Part shown: positions 29,580-38,549 of the stretch, in pieces | How the letters are laid out: each line of letters starts with the position of its first letter | How positions within the stretch are numbered: position 1 is the first letter of the stretch | Source of the DNA: RHKX01 sp035759925 | GTDB taxonomy: Bacteria; Actinomycetota; Thermoleophilia; Solirubrobacterales; 70-9 | Reading direction: 5' to 3' | DNA: 47,341 nt | Assembly: GCA_035759925.1 (NCBI GenBank) | Contig: DASTTY010000038.1 | Span: 1-47,341, forward strand | Made by a program: the position numbers and the translations under genes | Notes under the pieces: model-generated | The model's input: only the letters and a program-made list of their open reading frames with translations | Databases searched by the model: none | Told to the model about the DNA's origin: nothing

Positions 29580-32132
29580 TCAGGGCTCCGCTCTTCGGCT
29601 CTGCAGGTATCTCAGTCCCTCCTGATGGATCTCCGAATACGCCCGGAAGGCGTCGGAAAGCTCCAATTTCGTCCTCTCCGAGGATACGACCCGTAACGAG
29701 CGGGCATCGCCGTCGTCACAGCCGCTGACGATCCCGAGCTCACGGAGGACCCGGACCGAGCGTGCCGCCGCCTCCGCGGAACGGCCGTAGCGGGCGGTGC
29801 CGACGAGCGCCTTGCGGAGCGGCTCGTCGCTGAGCTCGGCGGCGAGCAGCGCCCGGTAGATGTCGGCGAGCGGGCCGCGCAGGTCCCACTCGGCGTCCCA
29901 GCACATCTCCGCGAGCTCGGCGCTCGACCCCCAGCAGCGGTGCGCGAAGCCCACCCCGCTCGAACGCAGCGCCGCCCGCTCCCGCCCGGCACCGCTCGGC
30001 GGGTCCACGAGGACCAGATGCTGAAAGCCGGCGGCCGCGAGCGGCGACGCCGCCAGCGACTGCCAGTCGGTCACGATCAGGTTGCAGTCCTCGGCGGCGG
30101 CGAGGCGGGTCAGCTCCCCGTCGGGGCAGCGGAGGCAGGTGCAGGCGGGACCGAAAGCCCCGGCGACGGCCCCGGGCTCCGCCAGCGCGGAGCGCCGACC
30201 GCCGTCGGCGGTGACGACGATGACCCGCTCGCCGCTCGACAGCAGCTCGGCGATCCTCGCCACCGCGGACGTACCGCGGGCGTCGAGGACGCGGCGCTCC
30301 TCGCCCTCGCGGGAGCCGCCGGCGGCGGCGGCCGGCTCGCGCTCGAGCTCGGCCGCGAACCGCCCCCACCAGAGCTCCTCGGGCGCCGCCGCGCAGCGGT
30401 GGCCGTGGCCCTCGCCGCCGTCGGGCGACGGCTCGCGCGCGAACGCATCGGCGAGGACCGCCCGCGGCTCGACCGCGCCGTTCCAGTGGTTGACCTCGAG
30501 CCGGACGGCGATGTCGTGCGGCTCGCGCTCGGCGGCCGCCAGCTTGCCGTTGGCGTTGAAGGCGACGCCGCGCGCCGAGAGGCTGCCGGTCCGGAGGTTG
30601 AAGCGGGCGTGCTTGCCCTCCTCCCCCATCGGCCTCACGTCGCCGACCCGGGCGCCGGGAACGAGCAGCTTGATGCCCGGATTGCCCTTCCCGAACGGGG
30701 CCAGCGTCGCGAGCTGCTCGGCGACGTCGAGGTCGAGGGACTCCGCGCCGACGAACGCGTCGACGAGCTCAGCCTCGCGCGGCTCGGTCGAAGGATCGAC
30801 GGTCCCGGCATGGGCGACGAACGCTTCGCGGAAGGCGTCGACCGCGGCCGCCTGCAGCTCGACTCCGGCGGCGGCGCGGTGACCGCCGTAACGGTCGAGA
30901 TGGGCAGCGCAGGCGTCGAGCGCCGCGAGCAGATCGAAGCCCTCGATGCTGCGGCCGGAGCCCTTGGCCCGCCCGTCCGGCTCGACGGCGAGGACGATCG
31001 CCGGCTTGCCGTACCGCTCGACGAGCCGCGAGGCGACGATCCCGACTACTCCCGGATGCCAGCCCTCGCCGGCGACGACGATCGCCGGTCCGTCGCGAAG
31101 CTCCTCGGAGAGATCGCGAAGCGCGGCCTCGGCAGCGGCAGCGACCTGCCGCTCGGTCTCCCGCCGCTCGTGGTTGGCGGCGTCGAGCTCGGCGGCGATC
31201 GCCCCGGCCCGCGACGCATCTTCGGTCAGCATCAGCTCGACGCCGGCATCGGCCCGGTAGAGGCGCCCCGCGGCGTTCAGCCGCGGCCCGAGCCGGAAGG
31301 CGATGTCGCCCTCGTCGACCAACTCCGCTTCGACGCGGGCGGCCTCCATCAGCGCCGCGATGCCGGGGCGCGGCGAGCGCCGGATCTCCTCGAGCCCGCG
31401 GCGGACGAGCGAGCGGTTCTCGCCGACCAGCGGCACGAGGTCGGCGACGGTCGCCAGCGCGACGAGGTCGAGATCGCGGATCGGCGCCTCCGGCTCGCCG
31501 GACGAGCGCTCGAGCGCCTGGGCGAGCTTGGCGGCGACCGCGGCCCCGCAGAGCATCTCGAACGGGTAGCCGCTGACCTGCGGATGGACGATCGGGCAGT
31601 CGGGCAACGACTCACCGGGCTGGTGGTGGTCGGTGACGACGACCGGGATCCCGGCCGCCTCGATCAGCGCGACCTCGGCGGGCGAGGCGATCCCGCAATC
31701 GACCGTGACCAGCAGGCCGCTCCGGCGCTCCTCGAGCGCCTCCAGCGAGGCCGGGCCGAGCCCGTAGCCGTCGGCGAGGCGGTCCGGGATCAGCCAGTCG
31801 CAGTCGGCACCGGCACGCCGCAGCGCCGCAACCATGATCGCCGTCGAGCAGATCCCGTCGACGTCGTAGTCGCCGTGGACGGTGATCCGCCCTCCGGCTT
31901 CGATCGCGGCACGGATCCGCCGGACCGCCGCATCGATCCCGTCGAAGAGCTCCGGCTCATGGCTCTCGGCGGCCGCAAGGAACTCCCGCGCCGCCGCGAC
32001 CGTCCGGTGGCCGCGGCGGACGAGCGCGATCGCGACCGGATCGGCGAGCCCGAGCTCGTCGGCGATCCGGCGCGCCTCCGCGTAGTCGTAGGGGCGGGCG
32101 CTGAATCGGTTTCGGACGGGGCTCGCGCTCAC
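29580..32132 (-). CDS. recJ: Single-stranded-DNA exonuclease RecJ, long form
   Basis: An 850-aa DHH-family nuclease. Motifs: HGDYDVDGICST (~94), TVDCGI (~142), VVTDHHQPG (~165), then DHHA1 with GGHRAAAGVEL (~405) and an OB-like region to ~560. A further ~280-residue C-terminal domain (VLDARGTSAVARIAELL, VIVVTADGGRRSALA, CNLIVTDWQSLA, VLVDPPSG) looks like a degenerate helicase/Rossmann-like module, as in long Gram-positive RecJ. GTG start. In this locus actinobacteria often have apt between secF and relA; recJ occupies that position here. Confidence 0.92.
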   Translation of the reverse strand: MSASPVRNRFSARPYDYAEARRIADELGLADPVAIALVRRGHRTVAAAREFLAAAESHEPELFDGIDAAVRRIRAAIEAGGRITVHGDYDVDGICSTAIMVAALRRAGADCDWLIPDRLADGYGLGPASLEALEERRSGLLVTVDCGIASPAEVALIEAAGIPVVVTDHHQPGESLPDCPIVHPQVSGYPFEMLCGAAVAAKLAQALERSSGEPEAPIRDLDLVALATVADLVPLVGENRSLVRRGLEEIRRSPRPGIAALMEAARVEAELVDEGDIAFRLGPRLNAAGRLYRADAGVELMLTEDASRAGAIAAELDAANHERRETERQVAAAAEAALRDLSEELRDGPAIVVAGEGWHPGVVGIVASRLVERYGKPAIVLAVEPDGRAKGSGRSIEGFDLLAALDACAAHLDRYGGHRAAAGVELQAAAVDAFREAFVAHAGTVDPSTEPREAELVDAFVGAESLDLDVAEQLATLAPFGKGNPGIKLLVPGARVGDVRPMGEEGKHARFNLRTGSLSARGVAFNANGKLAAAEREPHDIAVRLEVNHWNGAVEPRAVLADAFAREPSPDGGEGHGHRCAAAPEELWWGRFAAELEREPAAAAGGSREGEERRVLDARGTSAVARIAELLSSGERVIVVTADGGRRSALAEPGAVAGAFGPACTCLRCPDGELTRLAAAEDCNLIVTDWQSLAASPLAAAGFQHLVLVDPPSGAGRERAALRSSGVGFAHRCWGSSAELAEMCWDAEWDLRGPLADIYRALLAAELSDEPLRKALVGTARYGRSAEAAARSVRVLRELGIVSGCDDGDARSLRVVSSERTKLELSDAFRAYSEIHQEGLRYLQSRRAEP

Positions 32133-32197
32133 GCCCGTCAGGCTCGCAGCGCCTGAGGACGGAACCAGGGCGCAAAGCCGCTGTTTACGGGGTGGTT

Positions 32198-32482
32198 CTA
32201 AGCATCCCCGTAGTGCACGGGGTGGCGACTGGGGTCCCTGGCGCCGATCGCGTAGGTGATCGCGAGCGCGATCAGGCAGCCGGGAATCGCGGCCAGGAAG
32301 GTCGCCACGTCGGTCTCGCCGAGGCTCTTGTCCTGCGCGATCTGCAGCAGCGCGCCGCTGACCAGTGCACCGGCGATAGCTGCGAGGAACGCGCCGATGA
32401 TCCCGCCGACGAACTTGTCGGGAATGAAGACGGTGAAGTGCCAGAGGGCGACGCCGAGCGTGATCCAGACGAGCAGGGCCAT
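32198..32482 (-). CDS. Small membrane protein (GlsB/YeaQ/YmgE-like)
   Basis: A 94-aa protein with three hydrophobic segments (residues ~2-20, 24-46, 62-82) and GGIIGAFLAAIAGALVSGALL, a glycine-rich helix like the transglycosylase-associated/GlsB family. Its ATG overlaps the secDF stop by 1 nt (TGATG), so it is translationally coupled to the translocase subunit. A role in membrane or stress physiology is likely but not demonstrable. The family call is tentative. Confidence 0.75.
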   Translation of the reverse strand: MALLVWITLGVALWHFTVFIPDKFVGGIIGAFLAAIAGALVSGALLQIAQDKSLGETDVATFLAAIPGCLIALAITYAIGARDPSRHPVHYGDA

Positions 32483-35310
32483 CAGCGATTCCTCCCGTGC
32501 TTGCGCTTCTGCGAGGCCTGGCGCCGACGGCGCGCCGCCATCCGCCGCTCGCGCTCGGTCATCTCCGCCTCGGCGCCGTCCGGCTCGGCGCCGTTGCCGT
32601 CGCCCGCCGGAGCCGTGGCTACCGGCGCCCGCGGCCGCTCTTCCTCCACGGCGGGGCGGGCGTCGCCGCCATCGCCGCCGGCAACACGGTCTCCGCCGGA
32701 GCTCTTCGCGGGCTCGCGCTCAGGCTCGCCGCCGACGAGTGCCACCTCGTTGTCCTCGGGGAAGGCCGGCACGTAACCCATCTGGTCGGCGATCCGCGCC
32801 GCCCGCGCCTGGTAGGCGGGCTCGCGCTCCTTCCAGGCGATCAGCACCGGTGAGGCGATGAAGATCGACGAGTAGGTTCCCGAGAGCACGCCGACCATCA
32901 TCGCGAAGGCGAAGTCACGCAGGGTCTCGCCGCCGAAGATCAGGATCACGCCGATCAGGAACACGGTCGAAAGGCCGGTGATCAGCGATCGCGTCAGCAC
33001 CTCGCTGAGCGAGCGGTTGGCGATCTGCGAGAACGTCGCGCGGGGCAACCGCGGCACGTTCTCCCGGACCCGGTCGAAGACGATGATCGTGTCGTAGAGC
33101 GAGTATCCGAGAATCGTCAGGAAAGCGGCGACGGTGCCGCTCGTTACCTCCCTTCCAACGATCGAGTAGACGCCCGCCGTGATCAGGATGTCGTGGATCA
33201 CGGCGATCATCACCGGGATCGCGTACTTCGGCTCGAACCGGAACGCGACGTAGGCGGCGATCAGAAGCAGCGAGAAGGCGATCGCGTAGCCGGCGCTGCG
33301 GGCGATCTGCTGGCCGAAGGTCGGCCCGACCGACTGGCTCTCGAAGCCGGCGTCGCGGCCGCCCTCGAAGCCGAACGAGCTGTCCAGCTGGCGCTGGACG
33401 GCACCGATCTCGTCAGGTGGGATCGTGCCCTGGATCTGGAAGACGTGCTGCCCGAAGTCGGGGTTCTCGACCGCCTGGACCTTGACCGCCTCGACGTCGG
33501 CGACGCCGGCATCGCTGAGCGCGCTGCGGACGTCGTCGACGCTGGCGTCCTGCGCCAGCGCCGTCTGGATCTTCGTCCCCGACTCGAAGTCGATCCCGAA
33601 GTTGAGCTGGTTGGTAGCGAACGAGAGCGCCCCGATGACGAGGATGACGCCGGAGATCGAGAAGAACCAGCGGCTGGCGCCGGCGAAGTTGAAGTGCCAG
33701 CGGACCCGCTGCTCGCCGGCGCCGAGGAAGGCGGGCGAGCGGAGGATCTTGCTGCGACCGAGCAGGCCGAGCACCGCGCGCGTGAAGACGACCGCGGTCA
33801 GCAGCGAGACGAGCGTCCCGATCCCGAGCGTGAACGCGAAGCCCTTGACGCCGGCGGTCGCGAGCCCGAAGAGGATGAACGCGGTCAGCAGCGTGATCAC
33901 GTTCGCGTCGATGATCGTCCCGATCCCGCGCTTGTAGCCCGTCGTGATCGACGAGATCATCGAGTGGCCCTTCCGGGCCTCCTCCTTTATTCGCTCGAAT
34001 ATGACGACGTTCGAGTCCGCCGCGACGCCGATCGTCAGGATCAGCCCGGCGATTCCCGGCAGCGTCAGCGTGATCGGGATCAGCTTCATGATCGCCAGGA
34101 AGAAGACCGCGTAGACGGCGAGACCGAGGATCGCGATCGCGCCGAGGAAGCGGTAATAAGCGAGGAAGAAGACCGAGACGAGCAGGAGGCCGATCAGGCC
34201 CGCCTTGAGGCCCTCGTCGAGCGCCTGCTGGCCGAGCGTGGCCGTCACCGTGCTCTGGCTGACCAGCTTCAGGTTGACCGGCAGCGCGCCGATCTTCAGA
34301 AACGTCGCGAGGTCCTGGGCCTGCTGGATCGTGAAGCCGCCGGAGATCTGGGCGCCGGTACGGCCGTCGATCCCGTCCGGGTTCTCCTGGTAGTCGATGA
34401 CCGGCCGCGAGACGATCTTCTGGTCGAGGACGATCGCGAACGAGTACGGCGGCCCGAGCGACTCCTGGCCGCGCTGGGCGATCCGCCGGGTGATGTTCTG
34501 GAACGCGACCCGGCCCTGGTCGGTGAAGTCGAAGGTGACGTTCGGCTGGTTGTTCTGGTCGAAGTTCTGCTCGGGGTTGGTGATGTCGTCGCCGCTGAGC
34601 TGCGGCTTGTCCTTGAGGACGAAGTAACGCGGCGTCGCGTTCGGGTCGTCCTGCTGGTCCTGGACGACGATCGTTCCCTGCGGGACCGAGAAGATCTTCC
34701 GGTTGTCCTTCGGCACCGCCTTGGCGGCATCGATCGAAAGCAGGTCGCGCTCGCTCGTCTCCGGCCCGGCGACGTACTGGCGGCTCTTCTTCTCGAACAG
34801 GTAGAGCTCCGGCCCGGTCGTCGTGCAGACGTTGTTGCACTTCGTGTTCTGCTCGGAGGCGAGCTTGACCGCGTCGTAGAGGCTCGTCGTCGCCTGCTGG
34901 TTGAGGTTGGTCGGCGTCACCTCCTCGGTCTTCGGATCGAGCGGGACGACGTTCGGCTCGAGGTCGTAGAAGTAGAGCTTGGCGGTGTCGCCGACCTGGT
35001 CGATCGCGCGCTGCGTGTCCTGGACGTTCGGGAGGCTGATCTGGATCTGGTCGGTCCCGAGCGGCGCGATCTCGGGCTCGGAGACGCCGAGGGCGTCGAC
35101 GCGGTCGCGGATGATCTCGATCGCGCGGTCGATGTCCTCCTGGTCGACGGTCGGGTTCTCGGCGCTCGGCTCGCCCTGGTAGATGAGCTGGGTGCCGCCG
35201 CTGAGGTCGAGGCCGAGCTTCGTCGGCTTCGTCGCGATCACCAGGATCGACCCGGCCAGCAGCAGCAGGATCAGCGCGATGATCGTGATGTTCGTGCGGC
35301 GAGAGCCCAT
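32482..35310 (-). CDS. secDF: Fused protein translocase subunit SecDF
   Basis: A 942-aa fusion of SecD and SecF, the proton-driven export partners of SecYEG. The SecD half opens with one transmembrane helix, then LGLDLSGGTQLIY, a large periplasmic P1 domain (~40-330), GGFTIQQAQDLATFLKIGALPV and five helices with GVAADSNVVIFERIKEEARKG. The SecF half (~545 on) has FGIDFESGTKIQ and FLTILGYSLYDTIIVFDRVREN. The last ~95 residues are an acidic then Lys/Arg-rich cytosolic tail (RERRMAARRRRQASQKRKHG). Most actinobacteria encode secD and secF separately. TACGCT lies 10 nt before the ATG. Confidence 0.95.
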   Translation of the reverse strand: MGSRRTNITIIALILLLLAGSILVIATKPTKLGLDLSGGTQLIYQGEPSAENPTVDQEDIDRAIEIIRDRVDALGVSEPEIAPLGTDQIQISLPNVQDTQRAIDQVGDTAKLYFYDLEPNVVPLDPKTEEVTPTNLNQQATTSLYDAVKLASEQNTKCNNVCTTTGPELYLFEKKSRQYVAGPETSERDLLSIDAAKAVPKDNRKIFSVPQGTIVVQDQQDDPNATPRYFVLKDKPQLSGDDITNPEQNFDQNNQPNVTFDFTDQGRVAFQNITRRIAQRGQESLGPPYSFAIVLDQKIVSRPVIDYQENPDGIDGRTGAQISGGFTIQQAQDLATFLKIGALPVNLKLVSQSTVTATLGQQALDEGLKAGLIGLLLVSVFFLAYYRFLGAIAILGLAVYAVFFLAIMKLIPITLTLPGIAGLILTIGVAADSNVVIFERIKEEARKGHSMISSITTGYKRGIGTIIDANVITLLTAFILFGLATAGVKGFAFTLGIGTLVSLLTAVVFTRAVLGLLGRSKILRSPAFLGAGEQRVRWHFNFAGASRWFFSISGVILVIGALSFATNQLNFGIDFESGTKIQTALAQDASVDDVRSALSDAGVADVEAVKVQAVENPDFGQHVFQIQGTIPPDEIGAVQRQLDSSFGFEGGRDAGFESQSVGPTFGQQIARSAGYAIAFSLLLIAAYVAFRFEPKYAIPVMIAVIHDILITAGVYSIVGREVTSGTVAAFLTILGYSLYDTIIVFDRVRENVPRLPRATFSQIANRSLSEVLTRSLITGLSTVFLIGVILIFGGETLRDFAFAMMVGVLSGTYSSIFIASPVLIAWKEREPAYQARAARIADQMGYVPAFPEDNEVALVGGEPEREPAKSSGGDRVAGGDGGDARPAVEEERPRAPVATAPAGDGNGAEPDGAEAEMTERERRMAARRRRQASQKRKHGRNR

Positions 35311-35351
35311 GCGTCAGCGCAGCGTACTCAGGAGCGGGGCGTCGCCCGCCG

Positions 35352-35837
35352 CTACTCCGGCGTGAGGACGAGCAGCATCCCGCCGTCGTCGTCGTAGGCG
35401 GGAAAGACGTCGGCCACCGCCTTCGCCGGTAGGTCGCCCTCGGCGTGCACCGCAACGCGCTTACCGAGCGAGCGGACCCCCCACTCGAGCGTCGTCTCGA
35501 TCGGATCGGCGACCCCGTTGCCGTCGCTGTCGGCCTCGTCGCCGCCGTCGCCGGCGTCGATCCACTCGAGGCCGAGCACGTCCTTGACCGGACGGCCGAT
35601 CACGGCCTCGTCCTTGAGCCCGGTCAGCTCGAAACCGCCGCGACCGACGTCGAGCACGCGGCCCTTGCCGTCGCAGGTGAAGAACGCCGCATCGGGCGCC
35701 GGGTAATAGTCGTCGAGCAGCTCGAACAGGAACCCGAATCCGCACTTCGGACACCCCTTGGGCCGGCTCGACAATCCGGCCGTGCGCTCGCCGCTCTGGA
35801 CGCGATTGCCGCAGTTGGGGCAGATGAAGAAGGGCAC
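35352..35837 (-). CDS. Zinc-ribbon plus PAS-like domain protein
   Basis: A 161-aa protein from GTG 35837. Residues 4-35 hold two CxxC pairs (FFICPNCGNRV, KGCPKCGFGF), a zinc ribbon. The rest looks like a PAS domain (LDDYYPAPDAAFFTCDGKGRVLDVGRGGFELTGLKDEAVIGRPVKDVLGL) with DAGDGGDEADSDGNG acidic loops. No transmembrane or output domain. It sits between ruvB and secDF, where yajC is usual. A sensor or adaptor role is inference. The GTG start is supported by TAGCCT 7 nt upstream; the longer open frame upstream is out of character. Confidence 0.72.
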   Translation of the reverse strand: MPFFICPNCGNRVQSGERTAGLSSRPKGCPKCGFGFLFELLDDYYPAPDAAFFTCDGKGRVLDVGRGGFELTGLKDEAVIGRPVKDVLGLEWIDAGDGGDEADSDGNGVADPIETTLEWGVRSLGKRVAVHAEGDLPAKAVADVFPAYDDDGGMLLVLTPE

Positions 35838-35844
35838 GCTCGGA

Positions 35845-35850
35845 AGGCTA
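35845..35850 (-). promoter_or_regulatory. -10-like TAGCCT before the zinc-ribbon/PAS gene
   Basis: TANNNT hexamer with 7 nt to GTG 35837 on the minus strand; leaderless pattern. Confidence 0.35.
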
Positions 35851-36091
35851 TTGAATCGGTCTCTTCGACTGGCGGGGCGGGCACGGTCGGGAAAGGCCCG
35901 CTCGGCGCCGCCGCTTCGCGGCGGTCGGGTGGAGCGCCGATCGGACCTTTCCCGACCGTCCCTACCTGTCGCCGCTCCCCGGTTCAATGCCTTCTTCGCT
36001 CTGAGGGGATCGGGTGGAGCGCCCGCCGTGCGCTTGCCGGCCCGCCTTCAAAGCGTCGCCGGCGACTCCCCCTTTCAATGCCTTTCTAGCT

Positions 36092-36209
36092 CTGAGAGGG
36101 GGATGGTCGAGGTAGCGATCGGGATTGGGTGTCCTATATGAACCAAATCCCGATCACTGGCTGACGGACTAGCCTGACGGCGGCGCCACCCCTCGCCTCC
36201 CTCTCAGCC
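36092..36209 (-). repeat. 117-bp structured element, copy 2 (3' of ruvB)
   Basis: Outer inverted repeats CTGAGAGGG (36092-36100) and TCCCTCTCAGCC (36198-36209). The internal hairpin 36117-36155 is GATCGGGATTGGG with CCAAATCCCGATC. It starts 30 nt after the ruvB stop on the minus strand, in the same orientation as the copy after relA. Confidence 0.75.
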
Positions 36210-36239
36210 AAAACGCGCCCTCGGCGACCGTGTCGCCGC

Positions 36240-37310
36240 TCAGAACAGGCTCGGTAGGCCCTCGGGGACCGGGAGGCCGAGGTGGCCGTAACCGCGCTCG
36301 GTGACGACGCGGCCGCGCGGGGTCCGCTTGATCAGGCCCTGCTGGAGCAGGTAGGGCTCGTAGACGTCCTCGATCGTGTCCGGCTCCTCGTCGACCGCCG
36401 CGGCCAGAGTCGAGAGCCCGACCGGGCCGCCGGAGAACTTGCCGGTGATCGTCTCGAGGATCGCCCGATCGTGGCGGTCGAGGCCGCCCTCGTCGACCTC
36501 GAGCATCGCCAGCGCTGCGGCGGCGATCTCGGCGCTGATCACGCCCTCGCCGTGCACTTCGGCGTAGTCGCGAACCCGCTTCAGCAGACGGTTGGCAACG
36601 CGCGGTGTGCCGCGCGAGCGGCCGGCGATCGCGGCCGTACCGCCGGGCTCGATCGTGACACCGAGGATGCCGGCCGAGCGCTCGACGATCAGCGCCAGGT
36701 CAGCGGGCTCGTAGTGCTCGAGCCGGTGGCTGACGCCGAAGCGATCGCGGAGCGGCGTCGTCAGCAGGCCCGCCCGAGTCGTCGCCCCGACGAGCGTGAA
36801 CGCCGGCAGGTCGAGGGTGACCGTGCGGGCGCCGGCGCCCTGGCCGAGCACGACCGGCAGCCGGCGGTCCTCCATCGCCGGATAGAGCGTCTCCTCGATC
36901 GCCCGGTTGAGGCGGTGGATCTCGTCGATGAAGAAGACCGTGCCCGGCTCGAGGGTCGTCAGGAAGCTGGCGACGTCGGCCTTGCGCTCGAGCGCCGGGC
37001 CGGCCGTCTGGACCATCGGGACGCCGAGCTCGGCGGCGATGATGTGCGCGAGCGAGGTCTTGCCGAGGCCGGGCGGCCCGGCGAGGAGGACGTGGTCGAG
37101 AGGTTCCTCGCGCCGCCGCGCCGCTTCGATGAAGACACCGAGCTGATCGGTGACCTGACGCTGGTTGACGAACTCGGAGAGCCGCGACGGCCGCAGGTTG
37201 CGATCGAGCTCCTCCTCCCCATGCTCCTGGCGCGCGTCGGCGATCCGCGGCTCGCCGTCGGCCGCGATCGCCGCCTCGTTGAGTGGAATCCGCTCGATCG
37301 CCATCGTCAC
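36240..37310 (-). CDS. ruvB: Holliday junction helicase RuvB
   Basis: A 356-aa AAA+ motor driving branch migration with RuvA. Walker A GPPGLGKTSLAH (~80), Walker B FFIDEIHRLN (~126), sensor GATTRAGLLT (~176) and arginine-finger region RDRF are present, then the winged helix ending GYGHLGLPVPEG. The N-terminal DRNLRPSRLSEFVNQ is diagnostic. ATG 37310 has an in-frame ATG two codons later. It lies 13 nt after ruvA in a ruvC-ruvA-ruvB run. Confidence 0.97.
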   Translation of the reverse strand: MTMAIERIPLNEAAIAADGEPRIADARQEHGEEELDRNLRPSRLSEFVNQRQVTDQLGVFIEAARRREEPLDHVLLAGPPGLGKTSLAHIIAAELGVPMVQTAGPALERKADVASFLTTLEPGTVFFIDEIHRLNRAIEETLYPAMEDRRLPVVLGQGAGARTVTLDLPAFTLVGATTRAGLLTTPLRDRFGVSHRLEHYEPADLALIVERSAGILGVTIEPGGTAAIAGRSRGTPRVANRLLKRVRDYAEVHGEGVISAEIAAAALAMLEVDEGGLDRHDRAILETITGKFSGGPVGLSTLAAAVDEEPDTIEDVYEPYLLQQGLIKRTPRGRVVTERGYGHLGLPVPEGLPSLF

Positions 37311-37323
37311 TGCACAGCTTCGC

Positions 37324-37908
37324 CTACGCGGCGGCGCGAGCGTTGCGGAGCGCCGCTGCGACGAGCTCCTCGGCGGTCTCGCCGCTCGCCGACCCGAGCA
37401 GGCGCTCCGCCTCGAGCGGCGTGTAGCCGAGCCCGATCAGACCCTCGCGCGCCTCCTCGCGGGCCCCGCTCTCGCCGGCGACCGGGGCGACGGACTCGTC
37501 GAGCTCGCCGGCGATCTTCTCGCGGAGCTCGACGATGATCCGCTCCGCGGTCCGCTTGCCGATCCCGGGAACGGCCTGGAAGCGCTTCGCGTCGCCAGCG
37601 GCGAGCGCCCGCAGCAGCTCGCCCGTCGACCCTCCCGAGAGCGCCGCCATCGCCACCTTCGGCCCGACCCCGGAGACCGAGATCAGCGCCAGGAAGAGCT
37701 CGCGCTCGTCCTCGGTCGCGAAGCCGTAGAGCGCGAGCGCATCGTCGCGTGGGATCAGGTGGGCGTGGAGCGAGACCCGCTCGCCGACCGCCGGCACGGT
37801 CCGCAGCGTCTCGGCGGAGACCGCGAGCCGGTAGCCGACTCCACCGGCGTCGATGACGACGTGATCGCCGCGTCGCGAGATGACCTCGCCGCTGACCGCG
37901 GCGATCAT
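37324..37908 (-). CDS. ruvA: Holliday junction DNA-binding subunit RuvA
   Basis: A 194-aa protein. MIAAVSGEVISRRGDHVVIDAGGVGYRLAVS is the N-terminal OB domain. SVSGVGPKVAMAALS and AVPGIGKRTAERIIVELREKI are the two helix-hairpin-helix motifs. The C-terminal EEAREGLIGLGYTPLEAERLL is the RuvB-binding domain III. ATG 37908 overlaps the ruvC stop by 4 nt. Confidence 0.97.
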   Translation of the reverse strand: MIAAVSGEVISRRGDHVVIDAGGVGYRLAVSAETLRTVPAVGERVSLHAHLIPRDDALALYGFATEDERELFLALISVSGVGPKVAMAALSGGSTGELLRALAAGDAKRFQAVPGIGKRTAERIIVELREKIAGELDESVAPVAGESGAREEAREGLIGLGYTPLEAERLLGSASGETAEELVAAALRNARAAA

Positions 37909-38411
37909 CCCGCCGCGACCGCCTCCGCGGCCTGGTCGTGGCGGGCGTGGGAGGCGTGACAGACGGCGACGGCGAGCGCGTCGGCGGCGTGGTCGGAGGG
38001 CGGCTCGACCGGAAGGCTGAGCAGCGCCCCGACCATGTGCTTGACCTGGTCCTTGGCGGCGGCACCGGTCCCGCAGACGGCGAGCTTGACGGCCTGCGGC
38101 GTGTAGTCGAAGCAGGGGATCTCGCGCGCGGCCGCGGCCAGCATGACGACGCCGCGCGCCTGCCCGACCCCGATCGCCGAGCGCACGTTCTTCCCGAAGT
38201 AGATGCTCTCGAGCGCGACCGAATCGGGCTCGTGCCACTCGATCAGCTCGCAGACCGACTCGTGGATCTTCCGAAGCCGCTGCTCGACGGCGCCGTCGGC
38301 GGCGACCTCGACGGTCCCGCCGTCGATCGCGGTCATCCGCGAGCCGGCCACCCTGACGACACCGAAGCCGGTGTTGGCGATGCCGGGATCGATGCCCATC
38401 ACGATCCGCAT
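37905..38411 (-). CDS. ruvC: Holliday junction endonuclease RuvC
   Basis: A 168-aa RNase-H-fold resolvase. Catalytic acids are visible in MGIDPGIANTG (Asp8), ALESIYFGKN (Glu) and PPSDHAADALAVAVCH (two Asp). It resolves four-way junctions with RuvAB. First gene of the ruvCAB run, coupled to ruvA. A repeat element lies between it and yebC, about 43 nt upstream of its ATG. Confidence 0.96.
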   Translation of the reverse strand: MRIVMGIDPGIANTGFGVVRVAGSRMTAIDGGTVEVAADGAVEQRLRKIHESVCELIEWHEPDSVALESIYFGKNVRSAIGVGQARGVVMLAAAAREIPCFDYTPQAVKLAVCGTGAAAKDQVKHMVGALLSLPVEPPSDHAADALAVAVCHASHARHDQAAEAVAAG

Positions 38412-38453
38412 GGGGGAAGATTCTCGCCCGGTGGTCGGATGCCTTCCGGGGCG

Positions 38454-38549
38454 GAGAGGACAGAGGACAGGTCGCAGCCTGGGACCTGTCCTCTGTGAGC
38501 GAGCGCAGCGAGCGGCCTGTCCTCTGCACGCGAGCGCAGCGAGCGGGCT
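38454..38549. repeat. Dispersed palindromic repeat element (copy 2)
   Basis: Plus-strand layout: two AGAGGAC heptamers ending AGG, a ~16-nt spacer, CCTGTCCTCTGT, AGCGAGCGCAGCGAGCG, CCTGTCCTCT, then a second GCGAGCGCAGCGAGCGG that runs into the yebC stop codon (38548-38550). Confidence 0.87.

Larger units (their letters stand above)
35838..36239. other. 402-nt non-coding region with hairpins and degenerate direct repeats
   Basis: A perfect 14-bp inverted repeat ACGGTCGGGAAAGG (35883-35896)/CCTTTCCCGACCGT (35946-35959) encloses nested GGCGC/GCGCC and CCGCCGC-TTC-GCGGCGG stems. TCGGGTGGAGCGCC occurs at 35925 and again at 36010. TTCAATGCCTT...GCTCTGAG occurs at 35983 and 36074. The repeats have an ~85-91 bp period. 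The 3' part (36092-36209) is a copy of the relA-side element. No open frame with coding character was seen. Confidence 0.75.

Noticed and set aside
35838..36239. RNase P RNA, tmRNA or 6S-like RNA in the structured region before ruvB
   Set aside because: No conserved core motifs of those RNAs are present; only nested palindromes and direct repeats were found.
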